Source: Phymorhynchus buccinoides
Taxonomy: Eukaryota; Mollusca; Gastropoda; Neogastropoda; Raphitomidae
Direction of reading: 5' to 3'
Length of the DNA stretch: 64,000 nt
NCBI GenBank assembly: GCA_017654935.2
Contig: CM065690.1
Span: 19,604,570 to 19,668,569 of the forward strand
In this document: one piece after another, positions 50,546 through 61,859 of the stretch
How the letters are laid out: every line of letters begins with the position of its first letter
Position numbering within the stretch: position 1 is the first letter of the stretch
Made by a program: the position numbers and the translations under genes
The notes under the pieces: model-generated
Databases searched by the model: none
Told to the model about the DNA's origin: nothing
What the model saw: only the letters and a program-made list of their open reading frames with translations

Positions 50546-51770
50546 GAGCGGAGAGGGAAGGAAGAGTGGTGTGGGAGAATATGAGAAATGAGAGAGACTG
50601 AACTAACTACCCGGCCTAACAGTGTTAAAGAAAAATTGCCAAACCATGTTTATACTAAGTTGGTTCTAAGATTATTTCATGCATTGAATGCAGCTGTTTT
50701 TTCCAGTTTGCTTTTAGCTACATCGTTGTTTATATTATTACTTATACTGCGCTGATTATAGGTAGTCCTACATGAATTGCAGCCATGTGTGTGCATGTGC
50801 GTGTTATATGAGTGCGCGCGAGTGCCGTACTAGTGTGTGTTAATTTGTGTGGGGAGTGTGTATGTGGTGTGTGTGTGTGTGTGTGTGTGTGTGGCTCTGA
50901 TGTGTGTTCGTGTGTGTGTGTGTGTGTGTGTGCACGCCGTGTGCTACATTTTTGTCGTACAACGCATGGGGTTCGCGCGTGTGAGTGTTTATTCTGTTAG
51001 TAATTGTTGTGTGCATGGTATGAAAGAGATGTGTTATAATATTGCGAACACATCGACCTTGAACCAGTTGACATGTGTTTTGGACTATCTGCTTTTCTTG
51101 GCTGACTTTTTGAATAACGGACTAGGATTCTTGGTGACCGTACGCAGTGTGTTACTATTGTCGCGATAAATCCGTTGCTTTTTTTTTTTCTTTATAGTAA
51201 ATCAGATTTTCCGTCATACTTGTGTTTTTTATTAATATCTTTTCTTATTTTTTGTATTATGTTTGAAGTGGGGGTTTGTTTTGTTTTTTGTTGATGACTG
51301 GAGTTTTATGTTATGAGCGTGAAACTGAATGAGATTTTTGGCTGACGGTTCTTGATTATATGATTGGTTGGAAGGGCGTTCCTGTAAGGATCTTATTTGT
51401 TTGAGTGGAATTTTCGTTTGTTATTTACCGGGGATATATTATTTTATCCTAGTGTTTTTGAGATTAGTGTTCGCTTTATGTTTGTTGTTACTTATTTTTG
51501 CTTTTGATTGGATATTGGTATTGTTCTTTTCTAGTGCATACTTGTGCATTTTTTTTTTTTTTTTTGTGTTTTCCCAGTCTGAACATTTTTGTATTGCCGT
51601 TGCGAATTCATAGTTTTAATGATGTCTGCAACGTTAACCATGCCAGTTTAAACTGGTCTTCGTATCGGCTATCTGATATTAACAAGGGCCAGAATAGACA
51701 GATGCCATTGGCACGATCCTACATATCTGGCAACAGTTTTCATCTTTTCTGTTTTTTTTCCATCCCGTTT
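50546..51770. other. No gene recognised; TG microsatellite
   Basis: TG repeats at about 50865-50935. The remainder is T-rich with several open frames of hydrophobic bias that overlap in different phases, so none is supported. Confidence 0.45.
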
Positions 51771-51779
51771 AGCATCACA

Positions 51780-54480
51780 AATACAGAATGGCAGACATAA
51801 CATGCCGGTATGACATTTTGGCCGATTAGATCCTAATAAACCCAAAACCACAAGCCTCCTTTTGTAATGTTGCTCTTCAGTTAAATTTTCAGAAAACTTG
51901 ATCACCTCACAATTGCTCTGTTGAAGAATCATTATATGGATAATAATTACTGATAAAGAATATAGACCACTTATAATTGGATTTGTAAATAGAACCCAAG
52001 CAGAAACAACAGACTGCCTTATAACTTTATTCTTTAATGGATGAATAACAATGCTAGATTTGAACTATAGTCTTAGGGGATTTTACATTGATCTACTGAT
52101 CACCCAAACTAAATGGCGTCAAAATTAATAGCTTGCGACGGCTTTGAGCAATTAATTAAACGCCAAAACCCGTTAACGACCTAAATCTTTAATAGAACCA
52201 TATTTATCAGAATACAAGCACTATCATAGAGTATGTGCCTTCCTACCATTCTGGGCTGTGTGGATCACAATGGCATTCTGTCTTCCTGGTACCAACCCAC
52301 ATCAAATTTCCTAGGTAGTACCAAGATTATATATTAGATCTTTCAAAAACTGCCACGAACAGGATTTCCTCTCAGATCTTTCCACATGCCAATTGTGCCA
52401 TAATATCAAATGAAGAGATCCTATACAGCAGTCGAATTTTGGTTGACAATTATATATCGGTTTCTGACAAGCATGCTCATTCGTTTAAGAAACGAGTCAG
52501 ACAAGGCCGACCCACCTGATTCGTAAAGAAATTGAGTGCGGAATAAATCACGGAATACTTAAGTAACCATGGCACTAATAGATAATTTAATAGACAAAAT
52601 AAACGCAAAGCAAAACGGCAACTAGTTCAGAAACATGTTTAATATATAAAAAAGTTCAGTCAATATTAAAGCATCAATATATAACAATAGAAAGTTTTCC
52701 AAAAAGTCAACAAATCATTAAAGACATATCTAGCCGACCAATTAAACGGAGCACTTGGGCGAACATACAGAAAGTATATTACCAGACGGGTCCAATGAAA
52801 ATAATCTTTGCACTTTAAACAATACCTTAGTTCTGAAGCTTCGTTATCCATTCATTTCTTCGCCAATGAACTGTCTTCGATGTAAATAAAAAGTCTCTCA
52901 TCAATGAACCATCAGGGACACATGATTTAGTGGTATTTGATGTGAAGGATACTAAATTGCGTCCCAGTCCATTTCTGAAACACTTACCTATTTGTACCAT
53001 TTATTCATTGATAACATATTTCCCCTTTTCAAGTTACACAGGCAAAAGTTATCCCTCTGTATAAATCCTGGTTAAACATCAATCCCTCAAATTAATACCA
53101 TAATCATTTTGTCAACTTATCCAAACCTAAATCGAAACACCTTCAAATCTTCCGTTATATTCTATTAATAAAAACTGACTTATTCACGAAGACCATCTGG
53201 TTTTCGTAAAAAGTATTCTTGGCCATACTGCCATAATAAGCTTACCCCGACAGCCTTCTAAATAGCATGAACGACAATAAATTTTACAAGGCCATTCTAT
53301 TTGATCCGAAACTTCGAAAAAAAGCCCTTTTGATGTGTTATTAACCCTTTCTCATTATTGCGTAAACTAGTCTTTATAAATTAACATCCGGAGTTTTTCT
53401 AAGTCCTCATATCATCATTTTCCTTAGGGCCGAATTCGAAGACATCAAGCTTGGATCATTAACACCAAAAATGTTTTTTTTTTACAAGTTAAATATGGTG
53501 TACCTGAAAGTTCAGTCCTCAGTCCTCTTGAGTCGACCAGGTTGTGTCATCGATCTGCCTTGTTCCGTGCAAAGTAGTGTGAAATGTTTGCTTTATGACA
53601 CGTCCTAAACATACAAAGTAATTCCAATGTTGAAAAAACTTAGCACACCAACTTAAGGACAGTCCTCAAAAACTAGTAGTTTGCTTTCAGTTAAATCACA
53701 TGTCTTTAAATACAAACAAAACAAAATGTATGTACGCTACAACAAGACAAAAACGGCAAAAAATGAAATCTAAATTTCCACCTCTACTTATATGTAAAAC
53801 CTAAATCGAAGAAGTAGATTCACATAAAATGTTAGGTGTTATAATTGATAAAGATCTGTCTTGGACTCAGTGATCACACCGAATGCCTTGGTAAAGACAG
53901 CTCTTTCTAGAAAAGTATTTCAGTTAACAAAAATTAAAAACTTTCTGGATACCCATTATCGTAAACTATTTTTGTGTGCCCACATACCTTCCCAATAGAT
54001 AGAATATGCATCCACGCTATGGGATAGATTGCAAGTCAAACTAACTTAAAGGTAATACATCGTTTGTATAAAAAAGGCAGTAAAAATAATTTTGTTAAAC
54101 ATCAAGTTACTCCAGACAAACAATGATGTACAAAAACCTCAATATTCTAACACTACAAAATAGATGCGCTCTTTAATAAATTTAATATGTATGCATAACG
54201 TTGTCAATGGAAACGCACCTAAGAAGGTAAAAAATGCATTTACATTCAACATCCATAGACATAATCACTTATGTATCATTAGAGTCGGGGTACGGAACAA
54301 TATTTACAAATCAGAGTTTTCTTTCATACTCCGGTGGTACTTTGTGGATACGCCCATTACCAAAGATGTTAAAAAGTTTAAAGAACAGTAGAAGCCCATT
54401 TCAAGAATCTCTATGAAAATTTACCTAATGTCATAAATAATTTCCCCTTTGTGGAAATGACACGTCTTTCCTGTATATTG
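51780..54480 (+). pseudogene. Heavily decayed CR1-like LINE: endonuclease and reverse transcriptase remnants
   Basis: Fragments in changing frames follow LINE order on the plus strand: an endonuclease region around 51950-52400 (NRTQAETTDCLITLFFNG, a shifted GDF box near 52078, SFKNCHEQDFLSDLSTC near 52343); RT blocks HLVFVKSILGHTAIISLPRQ (about 53186), KYGVPESSVLSPL (about 53493, from canonical GVPQGSVLGPL) and NTNKTKCMYATTRQKRQ (about 53710); DSHKMLGVIIDKDLSWTQ (about 53818); and the C-terminus VNGNAPKKV (about 54205) with FLSYSGGTLWIRPLPK (about 54317). Dozens of stops and indels mark an old insertion. No 3' tail was delimited. Confidence 0.75.
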
Positions 54481-54719
54481 CATATGTATTGTATTCAACG
54501 TAGCTATTATTGTGCTAAGCGATGTCTTGTGTATTACACAAATTAAGTTTCACGGTCACGTCTTTTTCTTTCCATATCTGAGGGTAAACATTATTACTAA
54601 CATGTTTATTGATCATATACACCATGTCTTATCTTCCTGGCTAAAAATCATCCTTTTGTCATTGTTAATAACTATGTGACTGTTCCCCTATCACACATTT
54701 CCACGTTTTTGTGGGTGTG

Positions 54720-54767
<48 letters not shown>

Positions 54768-55600
54768 TGCGTGTGCGTGTGCGTGCGTGCGCTTGCGTGC
54801 GTGCGTGCGTGGTGCGACATGTTGCTGTATGTACTTACTGCATTTCATGGTCCTGCACGCTCACCATCTGATGGTGATCGCCGGTCATATATGGATTTAG
54901 GTTTTTTGAAAGCATAATGTATGCTAATATATATATCCAATATGATATATATAATATGACTGACTATGACTTGACTTGACTCATATATATATATATATAT
55001 ATATAGTTTAAAAAAATCTTCACACACTCTCACACACACTCTCTCTCTCTCTCTCTCTTTACTCTCTCTATCATCTGACTGTAAAGTATTGGTTCAAGCC
55101 GTAACGCGCGTGGTATGCCTTCTTTCATGTCTGTCTGTATCTGTGCGTGTCGTGCGGGGTTCGTGCAGCGTGTTATCTATGTACGCAATGGATTTGGTCC
55201 TGTGTAGTGCGCTTACTATATACACTGCGAGGTGTGAGTTTTAAAAAATATAGCGTTTCATGTTCCTAAATAGCGCATGGCTCGTGCATGTATACGGTGA
55301 GCTGCAATGCTTGTTTCCCTCGTCAAGACAGTAACAGATTGCGATACCGGGTAAACATAAAAAGCTGATAATATCTATCGTGCACATGTTTTGACGCTGG
55401 GGACTAACAGGGGGGGAAACGAAAGCAACCTCTACTCTTGGAATAAAGTATATTTGAATGTGTGGGGTTGAAAATATGTCATGGGTTAGATGTTCAAATA
55501 CAAAAATATCGGCCATATTAATTTAAAATTAAAAAAAACATATGCGAGGGACAAATAACCGTACTGGGTGGGGGAGGTCTGGTGTGATCTGGCATGGTCT
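54481..55600. other. No gene recognised; TG and AT microsatellites
   Basis: TG/CG tract at 54718-54812, TA tract at 54926-55005, CT at 55038-55060. No exon or RNA was recognised. Confidence 0.5.
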
Positions 55601-55729
55601 TGAGAGAAGCGCGTGCATTGTATAGGCTTACCTTCGTGTGCGCAGTCTGCGCGTTTGGAATGCAGTGTACGCATAGTGCAGTGCGCACCTTCGCGTATCT
55701 GTGTGTATGGCGTTATGTGTGGGTGCGTA

Positions 55730-55998
55730 GTTGAAGTGATGTGGTGTGCTGTGCGTGGCTGTGTGTGTGCGTGTGTGGTGGGTGTGTGTGATGTGCGTGG
55801 TGTGTGCCTGTGTCTGTATGTGTGTGCTGTGTGTTGTCGGACTGCAAATAAAAGCGGTGTGTTGTACCGTACGTGTGTGTATACTGCGTTGTGTGTGTCG
55901 TGTGTGTGTGCGTCTGTGGTTGTTGCGTGTGTGTGTGTGTGTGTATATGCAAATGCGTGCACATCGTGCGTGCGTGCGCCCGCGTGTGGTGTGTGTGT
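55730..55998. repeat. Degenerate TG-rich tract
   Basis: TGTG with scattered CG and GG. Cys/Val-rich frames here are artefacts. Confidence 0.8.
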
Positions 55999-56199
55999 CA
56001 TCAGTGATGTGTTTAAGTGGGGAGGGGACACGTTCAGTAAGGCAATCAAGTTTCCACTCCCTGGTTCAGTATAGTGGGGTGCGAGTCTAATCATGGCGTT
56101 TTCGTCCGTGAGAGGGGCTCGTTTGCATGAAAGAGCATCATTTTGTTGTTGTTCTGTCTACGGTCTGATGAATAATACGTATACCCCAGTCTTTCTAGA

Positions 56200-56353
56200 C
56201 CCTTCCCACACCCTCACTCTGTGCTCTCAGTCTATCTGATCGAAGTCGAAAGAAGTCTATCATACTCTGTTCATTGTCTTCTCTGTATCTTCTGTCCTTC
56301 TATTTCTCTCTTGTTCATCGTCTCTCTGTCTCTGTCTCATCTCTGTGTTTTTG

Positions 56354-56385
<32 letters not shown>

Positions 56386-56720
56386 TCTCTCTCACTACAC
56401 TCTCTCTCTTCTCACTCTCAAACCTCTTCTCTCTCTCTCTCTCTGTTTCGGTCTCGTGTTCTAACGTGCTCCTAATATCATGTGGACTTTCTCATAATAA
56501 TACATGGCTTCTGTTCTGTTTTTGTCACATCTGTCTGTTCTCACTTCTCTCTCTCTCCTCCTGTGTTTCTGTTCTGTGTTATGGTACTCCTCTCAGCATT
56601 GAATGGTCCACTCACTCACCACCACACGCACACAAAACAACACACACGCAACTCAACACACACACGCACAAAACACGCTCTCTCTCTCTCTGTATTTCCT
56701 AGTAACACCCCTCCACTTAC
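56200..56720. repeat. CT-rich and CA-rich degenerate microsatellites
   Basis: CT tracts at 56354-56450 and CACA with AACACA at 56618-56675. No gene. Confidence 0.75.
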
Positions 56721-56779
56721 CACCCTCTCTTTTGTTGTTCGTTCTGCTCTATTTCAGCCTGTCTGTCTCTTGTCTCTCG

Positions 56780-57114
56780 TATCTGTGTGGTTTCATGTAT
56801 GGTACAGGATTAATTATACTAGATTCAGGTTGGGTACATTAGGTTTTACATGCCCAATAAAAGCTGGTTCCAACATTTGACTAGTTTGTACATATTCACA
56901 ATTGCCCTTATGTAGATCCAGTATTGATGACGCAAAAACACTTTTCTCATTGACAGATTATGAAACTAAAGAAAATAATCGTCCTTTTCACAGCTCAGCT
57001 GCAGCCACAAGGGATGATGTTGCTTCTCTGCTAAAATCTGATAACGAAGCAATTATTCAATCAGTGGTTAGTTTTATAGCAAAAGCTAAACGAAAACAAT
57101 ATCAGGCTACCTAA
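56780..57114 (+). pseudogene. LINE family 2 fragment: ORF2 C-terminal region, plus strand
   Basis: WYRINYTRFRLGTLGF (about 56800-56848) aligns with WHRLNYARFRLRTLGF of the 28-kb copy. After a break, MPLCRSSIDDAKTLF (56902) corresponds to its CPMCEASIDNESHF finger with the first Cys and the His lost. The helical tail SDNEAIIQSVVSFIAKAKRK ends at TAA near 57112. The 3' UTR runs to about 57415 and passes into (CT)n (57418-57483), as in the copy at 8446-8926. Confidence 0.75.
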
Positions 57115-57418
57115 CATAACAAGAAAACCAAAATTAATGTATAGATATATGGCTGAAAACAATCTATGTTGTTCTTGATAATTTTACGTGTTGATTATAA
57201 AATTATATTGGATCGGTCGGTAACCATGAATGTTTTCTTTCAGTTTTCCATTTATTTTGGTTTTTTTTTTTTTTTTTTTTTTCATTTGTTATTTACTTTT
57301 GTTTATGTTGCGAATACTGTTTATTCATTGGACAATATTCAAGTACCCCTCCCCCTCCCCCATGTCACCAGACCCGTGTGTAATGACATAAAATGGGCCA
57401 GTGTTGTTCATTCTCTCA

Positions 57419-57483
<65 letters not shown>

Positions 57484-57485
57484 AC
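57115..57485 (+). repeat. LINE family 2 3' UTR and (CT)n tail
   Basis: An AT-rich 3' UTR with a T24 run (57261-57283), GTAATGACATAAAATGGGCC near 57380 and TGTTCATTCTC before the CT tract. The order resembles ATATGGGCCTATGGCC and TTAAACATTCC before the CT/GA end of the 8.45-kb copy read on its own strand. Confidence 0.55.
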
Positions 57486-57699
57486 CCTTTCTCTCAATCA
57501 AAATGCACATCATAATCAAATACAAGCTTTAAACCAAGGCGAGAAAGCGTTGATGAATATACGCAGTGTTCCATCTCACTGATCCGAAAAAAAAAAAAAA
57601 AAAAAACAGCCCAACAACAAACAACATGAACATAAAGGCTGAACCTGAACACAACCGTGTTGTTGTAAAGTTCCCTCACGGTCACAGGTTGTGCACAAT

Positions 57700-57738
57700 G
57701 TTGTGCCACGGACGGACGGGACTGACGGACGGACGGAC
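57700..57738. repeat. (ACGG)n short tandem repeat
   Basis: GACGG/ACGG units on the plus strand, preceded by a poly-A run (57585-57606). Confidence 0.85.
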
Positions 57739-57779
57739 ATAACAAAAACAATAGTTTCCGCCCGCTTCATTCAGGAACT

Positions 57780-58560
57780 ACTAAAGGTCTCAATACACAG
57801 TCGCCATGGCAACACAGTGATAGGCTTAGTCATAAATATAACTTAATAAAGGTCTCTGGTACACGTTAACTTTATTCACAGAATATCTCTATTTCCCCCA
57901 TGGCAACTCCGTGTTAGGCCACTCATAGCATGGCTTAAATTCAATGTGTAAACCTGGGGAAATAGTGATATTTCGTGGGGGGGGGGAAGGGAATGGTCTG
58001 TGTGCACGTTAGCATTATTCACGATATATTTCTATTTCCCCATGGCAATACGGTGATAGCCCACTCTTAAAGGTCTCTGAAGACGTTAACAATATTCACA
58101 AAATATGACTATTTCCCCAAGGACAACACAGTGAATGGTAAGTCATATTCATATATGATGGCCAAACACTGTGGTTGCCACAAATGGGAATAGAGATATT
58201 ATGTGGACTATTGTTAACTGCAGTCATTGTTTAAGTTTAGTGTGTTGTCACTTCGTCCAAGTATTTTTAAGGACGGAAAATTTGGTTTTATTCACCGTTT
58301 TTATTGTTTATTTCACCTTCATGTGCTTGTGTGAGGGTTAGCGTTTTGATGTTTTTAGTTCAATTACTATTGTTAAAGTCGTACACACGACCCATAATAT
58401 GACTACAAGCTCCCACTGTGTTTGCCACGGGGAAATAAGAAATGTCGTTGGAATGGTTGTGAATGTTGTTAAAGTGTACACAGACCTTTCATTATCACTG
58501 TGTTCCCATGAGGAAAGAGTGAAAAATGTTCTCGTGTAGAGAGACCTTAAATACCCCCCA
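57780..58560. repeat. Cluster of direct and inverted short modules (TTTCCCCATGGCAACACAGTGA type)
   Basis: A module made of an AAGGTCTCTG...CACGTTAAC part, an ATTCACAAAATATTTC part and a TATTTCCCCATGGCAAC part with ACAGTGATAG occurs about four times forward (57790, 57895, 58030, 58110) and then about three times inverted (58185, 58430, 58500). Spacing and divergence are irregular. It is non-coding. Confidence 0.7.
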
Positions 58561-58682
58561 CGTCATGCGTCACATTCCCTCTTATGCTAGGAAGATTTCG
58601 GTACCAGCTTATAAGAGGGGAAGGGAGGGGAAAACACGCGAAAAAAAACGTGATTTTGACACGTGACTTGGTGGGTCTTTAA
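58553..58682. repeat. Dispersed inverted repeat family A, copy 2 (partial)
   Basis: Contains CACATTCCCTCTTATGCTAG, CAGCTTATAAGAGGGGAAGG, GTGATTTTGACACGTGACTT and GGTGGGTCTTTAAAA, in the order of the copy at 38855-39172. Confidence 0.7.
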
Positions 58683-58720
58683 AACTGGCGCCAATGATAT
58701 CTTCCTGAGAAGTATCATTC

Positions 58721-58726
58721 TTTATT
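58721..58726 (-). promoter_or_regulatory. Polyadenylation signal AATAAA of the SLC17-like gene
   Basis: The plus strand reads TTTATT, so AATAAA lies on the minus strand 48 bases after the stop codon of the exon at 58775-58981. The 3' UTR would therefore be short. Confidence 0.6.
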
Positions 58727-58774
58727 ATATGATTATGAGGGGCGCGAGTGGTGGTCAGTACAGGCCAGTGCAGG

Positions 58775-58981
58775 TCAAGATCCCCCCCGTTCCTTTCTGT
58801 CTGTAGAGCTGTGTAACCCCACCGCGAATTCCTGACAGATGGCCGAGCTAAGGGAGGGAACTTCTGGTATCTGGGCCCAGGAGAGTTCTTCCCCTTTGGC
58901 CAGAACCCAAAAGACGACGGCTCCCAGCACGTAAACGCCCGCGGTTATGAAGAAGAAGATCCGCCATTGCTCAACGGTTTG
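58775..58981 (-). CDS. Terminal coding exon of an SLC17-family (sialin / vesicular glutamate transporter-like) anion transporter
   Basis: On the minus strand a pyrimidine-rich tract ending CCCTCCCCCAG (58992-58982) forms a 3' splice site. The exon then reads QTVEQWRIFFFITAGVYVLG followed by AVVFWVLAKGEELSWAQ and 29 more residues to TGA at 58777-58775. The Q-T-x-x-x-W start, a single hydrophobic helix (the twelfth membrane segment) and a G-E-x-x-x-W-A end are the signature of the C-terminal exon of SLC17 transporters, 12-helix proteins that move sialic acid, glutamate, nucleotides or phosphate across lysosomal, vesicular or plasma membranes. Substrate cannot be told from this exon. No other exon was recognised up to 64000, so the preceding intron is probably over 5 kb. 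No internal stop or frameshift. Confidence 0.85.
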   Translation of the reverse strand, partial: QTVEQWRIFFFITAGVYVLGAVVFWVLAKGEELSWAQIPEVPSLSSAICQEFAVGLHSSTDRKERGGS

Positions 58982-59189
58982 CTGGGGGAGGGCAATAAAA
59001 TACAGACATATATTTTACTGTTACAATTGTATGGTTGGTTCGATGCATTGATATGACAATAAAATAATGATTACGCCTATATTGCATCAAAAACTTATGA
59101 ACCGCAAGAAGGAACAACAAACAGAAAGTCCCGAATGCACCCACGTTAACAAAAATGACCTTTAATACTTTTTCCAATACAACTCTCTC

Positions 59190-59365
59190 TCTCTCCGAAA
59201 AAAAGAGAAGAGAGAAAAAGGGAGAAAAAAAGGAAAAAAAAAGGAAGGACTCTCTCTTCCCTCTCGTCTCTCCTCTCTCACACAGATACACCACACTCAT
59301 CTATCTCTACGGAGATCAGTCGACATAGCTCCCCCCCCACCACCCCCATCCCCCCCCCTCTCTCT
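59190..59365. repeat. CT/GA-rich low-complexity stretch in the putative intron
   Basis: CTCTCTCTC, GAAAAAAAGAG-type and C-rich runs. The minus-strand frame 58971-59300 that reads through it is intron plus splice site. Confidence 0.75.
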
Positions 59366-59524
59366 CGTCTGTTTATAGTGCCTATAAAAATTTTTACAAC
59401 CCGATATTTCAATAACAAAGTTTAAGGTTAGCTTTCAAATTTTGCATAATTATGTCTAATTGAATTATTTGCATAGCCCAAAATATTACGTTTTGGGGGC
59501 ATTCGTGCGATTAGTTTCGATGCA

Positions 59525-59647
59525 ATGAGCGACTTAGCGGGCTCTTTTGACCACCAGGTGGCATAACGCTCGTGTGGGGCTAATCCTCTCTATATTCTTA
59601 GTTGGGGATTAAAGAAAGAGAGAGAGAGAGAGAGAGAGAGGAGGAGT

Positions 59648-59730
<83 letters not shown>

Positions 59731-59822
59731 CACTACGCCCAACTAAGAAAATCGCGTGATAATAAGCCCCTAGTGGATTGGACTGCCCCTTGGCGGGCAA
59801 ATAATCGCCATAAGTCGACCGT
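59525..59822. mobile_element. Fold-back element family B, copy 3
   Basis: The left arm contains CGCTCGTGTGGGGCTAATCC and TTCTTAGTTGGGGATTAAAG. The right arm is CTACGCCCAACTAAGAAAAT, GATAATAAGCCCCTAGTGG and ATCGCCATAAGTCGACC. The tip is (GA)n (59614-59646) followed by (CT)n (59651-59735), complementary to each other. Closest to the copy at 42780-42987. Confidence 0.75.
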
Positions 59823-60006
59823 AGCTCAACAAACAACAAACACCCCCGAAATAGAAAATCACAAAAGCGTGATTTGAATTTTCAAATGATTTGAATCAGC
59901 CGTTATTTCACGCGCCTATAAAATGCACGTGTGTAGCTTCTTTTGGTCGGCAGTATAAATTAGATAAGAGATAGGGGAAGACGGGTATAAAAAAGCCCCC
60001 ATGGGC

Positions 60007-60163
60007 GGGTAAGAAGCCCATGCCAATTATCTCATGAAATAAAGAAAAATTCAGTTACAAATTTGCCCATGAGACGAATGCTAAACATTAACATTCGTCT
60101 CATGGGCAAAATGTGACTGAATTTGCTTCATTTCATGAGATAATAGGCATGGGCTTCTTACCC
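60007..60163. mobile_element. Fold-back element with 73-bp arms
   Basis: The left arm (60007-60079, GGGTAAGAAGCCCATGCC... to GCCCATGAGACGAATG) and right arm (60091-60163, CATTCGTCTCATGGGC... to GGCATGGGCTTCTTACCC) are inverted copies with about seven differences, around an 11-base loop. The outer GAAGACGGG (59978) / CCCCGTCTTA (60161) words extend the symmetry. No coding capacity. A transcript of either strand would form a long hairpin. Confidence 0.8.
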
Positions 60164-60324
60164 CGTCTTACCCTATATATATATACTCACATTATCGTTG
60201 GTCAAGAGTCCTACCACTACCCCTCTCCCCCCCCACGGTTGGCCCCAGGAAACCCCTTTTTTTTTTCGTGCACTGTTGCAAAGCAGTTGGCGATCCCCAT
60301 GATTGTGCCTGAAAGGGAGAAAGT

Positions 60325-60515
60325 TGGGCAGAGCGGTTAAGGCTTTCGCCTACCAAATAATAATGGGAATTTATATAGCGCTCTTTCTCACATGAGCTCA
60401 GTGCGCTTTACATTGATAACAAGGACATTAAAGGCAAACAAATAATTAATCATTAGAAAGTAAAATAAGCACGATGCTTACACACAACGTTCTCTTACTT
60501 CCTTACTCACTCACA

Positions 60516-60575
<60 letters not shown>

Positions 60576-61290
60576 GCACACACGCACACATACACACACA
60601 TGCATGCGCACACGCAAACTCGCACACAATTAACAATTATACAAGACGCTAAAAATAGTTATTTACAATATGAACATTCTAAGAAGAAACATAGAGACCA
60701 CATTCACATTCCCAATCAAGTTTGAATACAATACTGAAACTTGAAATAAAAACAACATACTGCCATCGACATACCAATTACATGACTAATTATAATTAGA
60801 CAAATTTTGCAAAACCAAAAATACCCTTCTACCTCATTTACAAGCATTTAAAGTTTACAAGACGTAGACATTCTACATACAAAATACGAATAATAAAATA
60901 ATTGTAAATACATTTTTTACAAGATTTCTGCAATAAAACGGACCCCCCCCCCCCCCCACCCCCCCCCCCCCACACACACACACACACACCTCACACACAA
61001 ACACTAATCAATCATAATATGTCCGAAACAAGTGAGTTTTAAGGGCAGAGCGAAAGGAGCAAATGGGACTGCGTGACTGCAACGTGAGTGACCCGGGTTC
61101 GAATCCATCCCGGCCTCGCCCTTTCTTTCTAGTTCGACGGGAAAATCGAACTGAACGTCGAGTCCTTCGGGTAGGGACTTTTAAAGTTAGTCTGACCCGT
61201 GCGGCTTTACGCACGTAAAAACACCACGGCAGTTGAAAGTCGGTAATTAAGAGCAGGGATAAATCCCGCTGCCTGGTATGGCCAAATTTA
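60325..61290 (+). mobile_element. tRNA-derived SINE, split by a nested element
   Basis: The 5' part (60325-60358) carries an A-box region GAGCGGTTAAGGC and the 3' part starting at 61060 carries the B box GGTTCGAATCC (61096-61106), as in a Ser/Leu-type tRNA head. The body contains GAGTCCTTCGGGTAGGGAC and GCACGTAAAAACACCACGGC, words common in invertebrate SINEs. Between them sits a 701-bp insertion flanked by CAAAT on both sides (60354-60358 and 61060-61064). The 3' end near 61290 is approximate. With the insert the internal promoter is disrupted. Confidence 0.7.
60359..61059. mobile_element. Non-autonomous element nested in the SINE (TTTATATAGCGC type)
   Basis: Starts AATAATAATGGGAATTTATATAGCGC and soon has GTGCGCTTTACATTG, then AT-rich body with CA repeats (60519-60570 and 60971-60988) and a C run (60943-60970), ending GTGAGTTTTAAGGGCAGAGC. 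CAAAT duplicates flank it. Related to 11189-11467 by its start. The superfamily is unknown. Confidence 0.65.
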
Positions 61291-61741
61291 TAGCTAGGTT
61301 TCCCAAGTCTGACCCCCCTCCCCCCCCCCTCACCCTGCCCCCGAAACAAAACAAATTGTGTAGGCGCTGCGCTTGTGGCGACGCGCTCTCCGGGGGAGAG
61401 CAGCCCGAATTTCACAGAGATAAGTCTCTGTGACTTGAATAGACCAAATACCAAATATAATAGGACAACAGAACAGAATACTCCAGTGTGGAACAAATGA
61501 TCCCAATTCATTCTTAAATCTAGGTAACATGAAAAAGGCGCAAGGTTATCAACAACAGCAAGGATAGCTGTAGACGCGCAAAATGTCGCATCGTCGCAAA
61601 ATGTGGTAACGACATTTTGCAGCAGGGCTAGCCGCGCAAAATGTCGCAACAACACAAAATGTCGTAACGACATTTTGCATTGGGGATGGACGTGCAAAAT
61701 GTCGCAATCAATACTGATGAGTTTTATCCCATTTTGTTTTC

Positions 61742-61813
61742 CTCTCTCTCTCTCTCTGTCTCTCTGTCTGTCTCTGTCTCTCTGTCTGTCTCTGTCTCTC
61801 TGTCTGTTTTATG

Positions 61814-61859
<46 letters not shown>

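Noticed and set aside
58971..59300. 109-codon minus-strand frame upstream of the SLC17 exon
   Set aside because: It reads through the intron and the splice acceptor in a frame other than that of the exon, and contains low-complexity Phe/Ser-rich sequence.
61008..61697. 229-codon minus-strand frame
   Set aside because: It crosses the SINE (GRDGFEPGS is the antisense of the B-box region) and the CAAAATGTCG repeats, so it is a chance frame over repeats.
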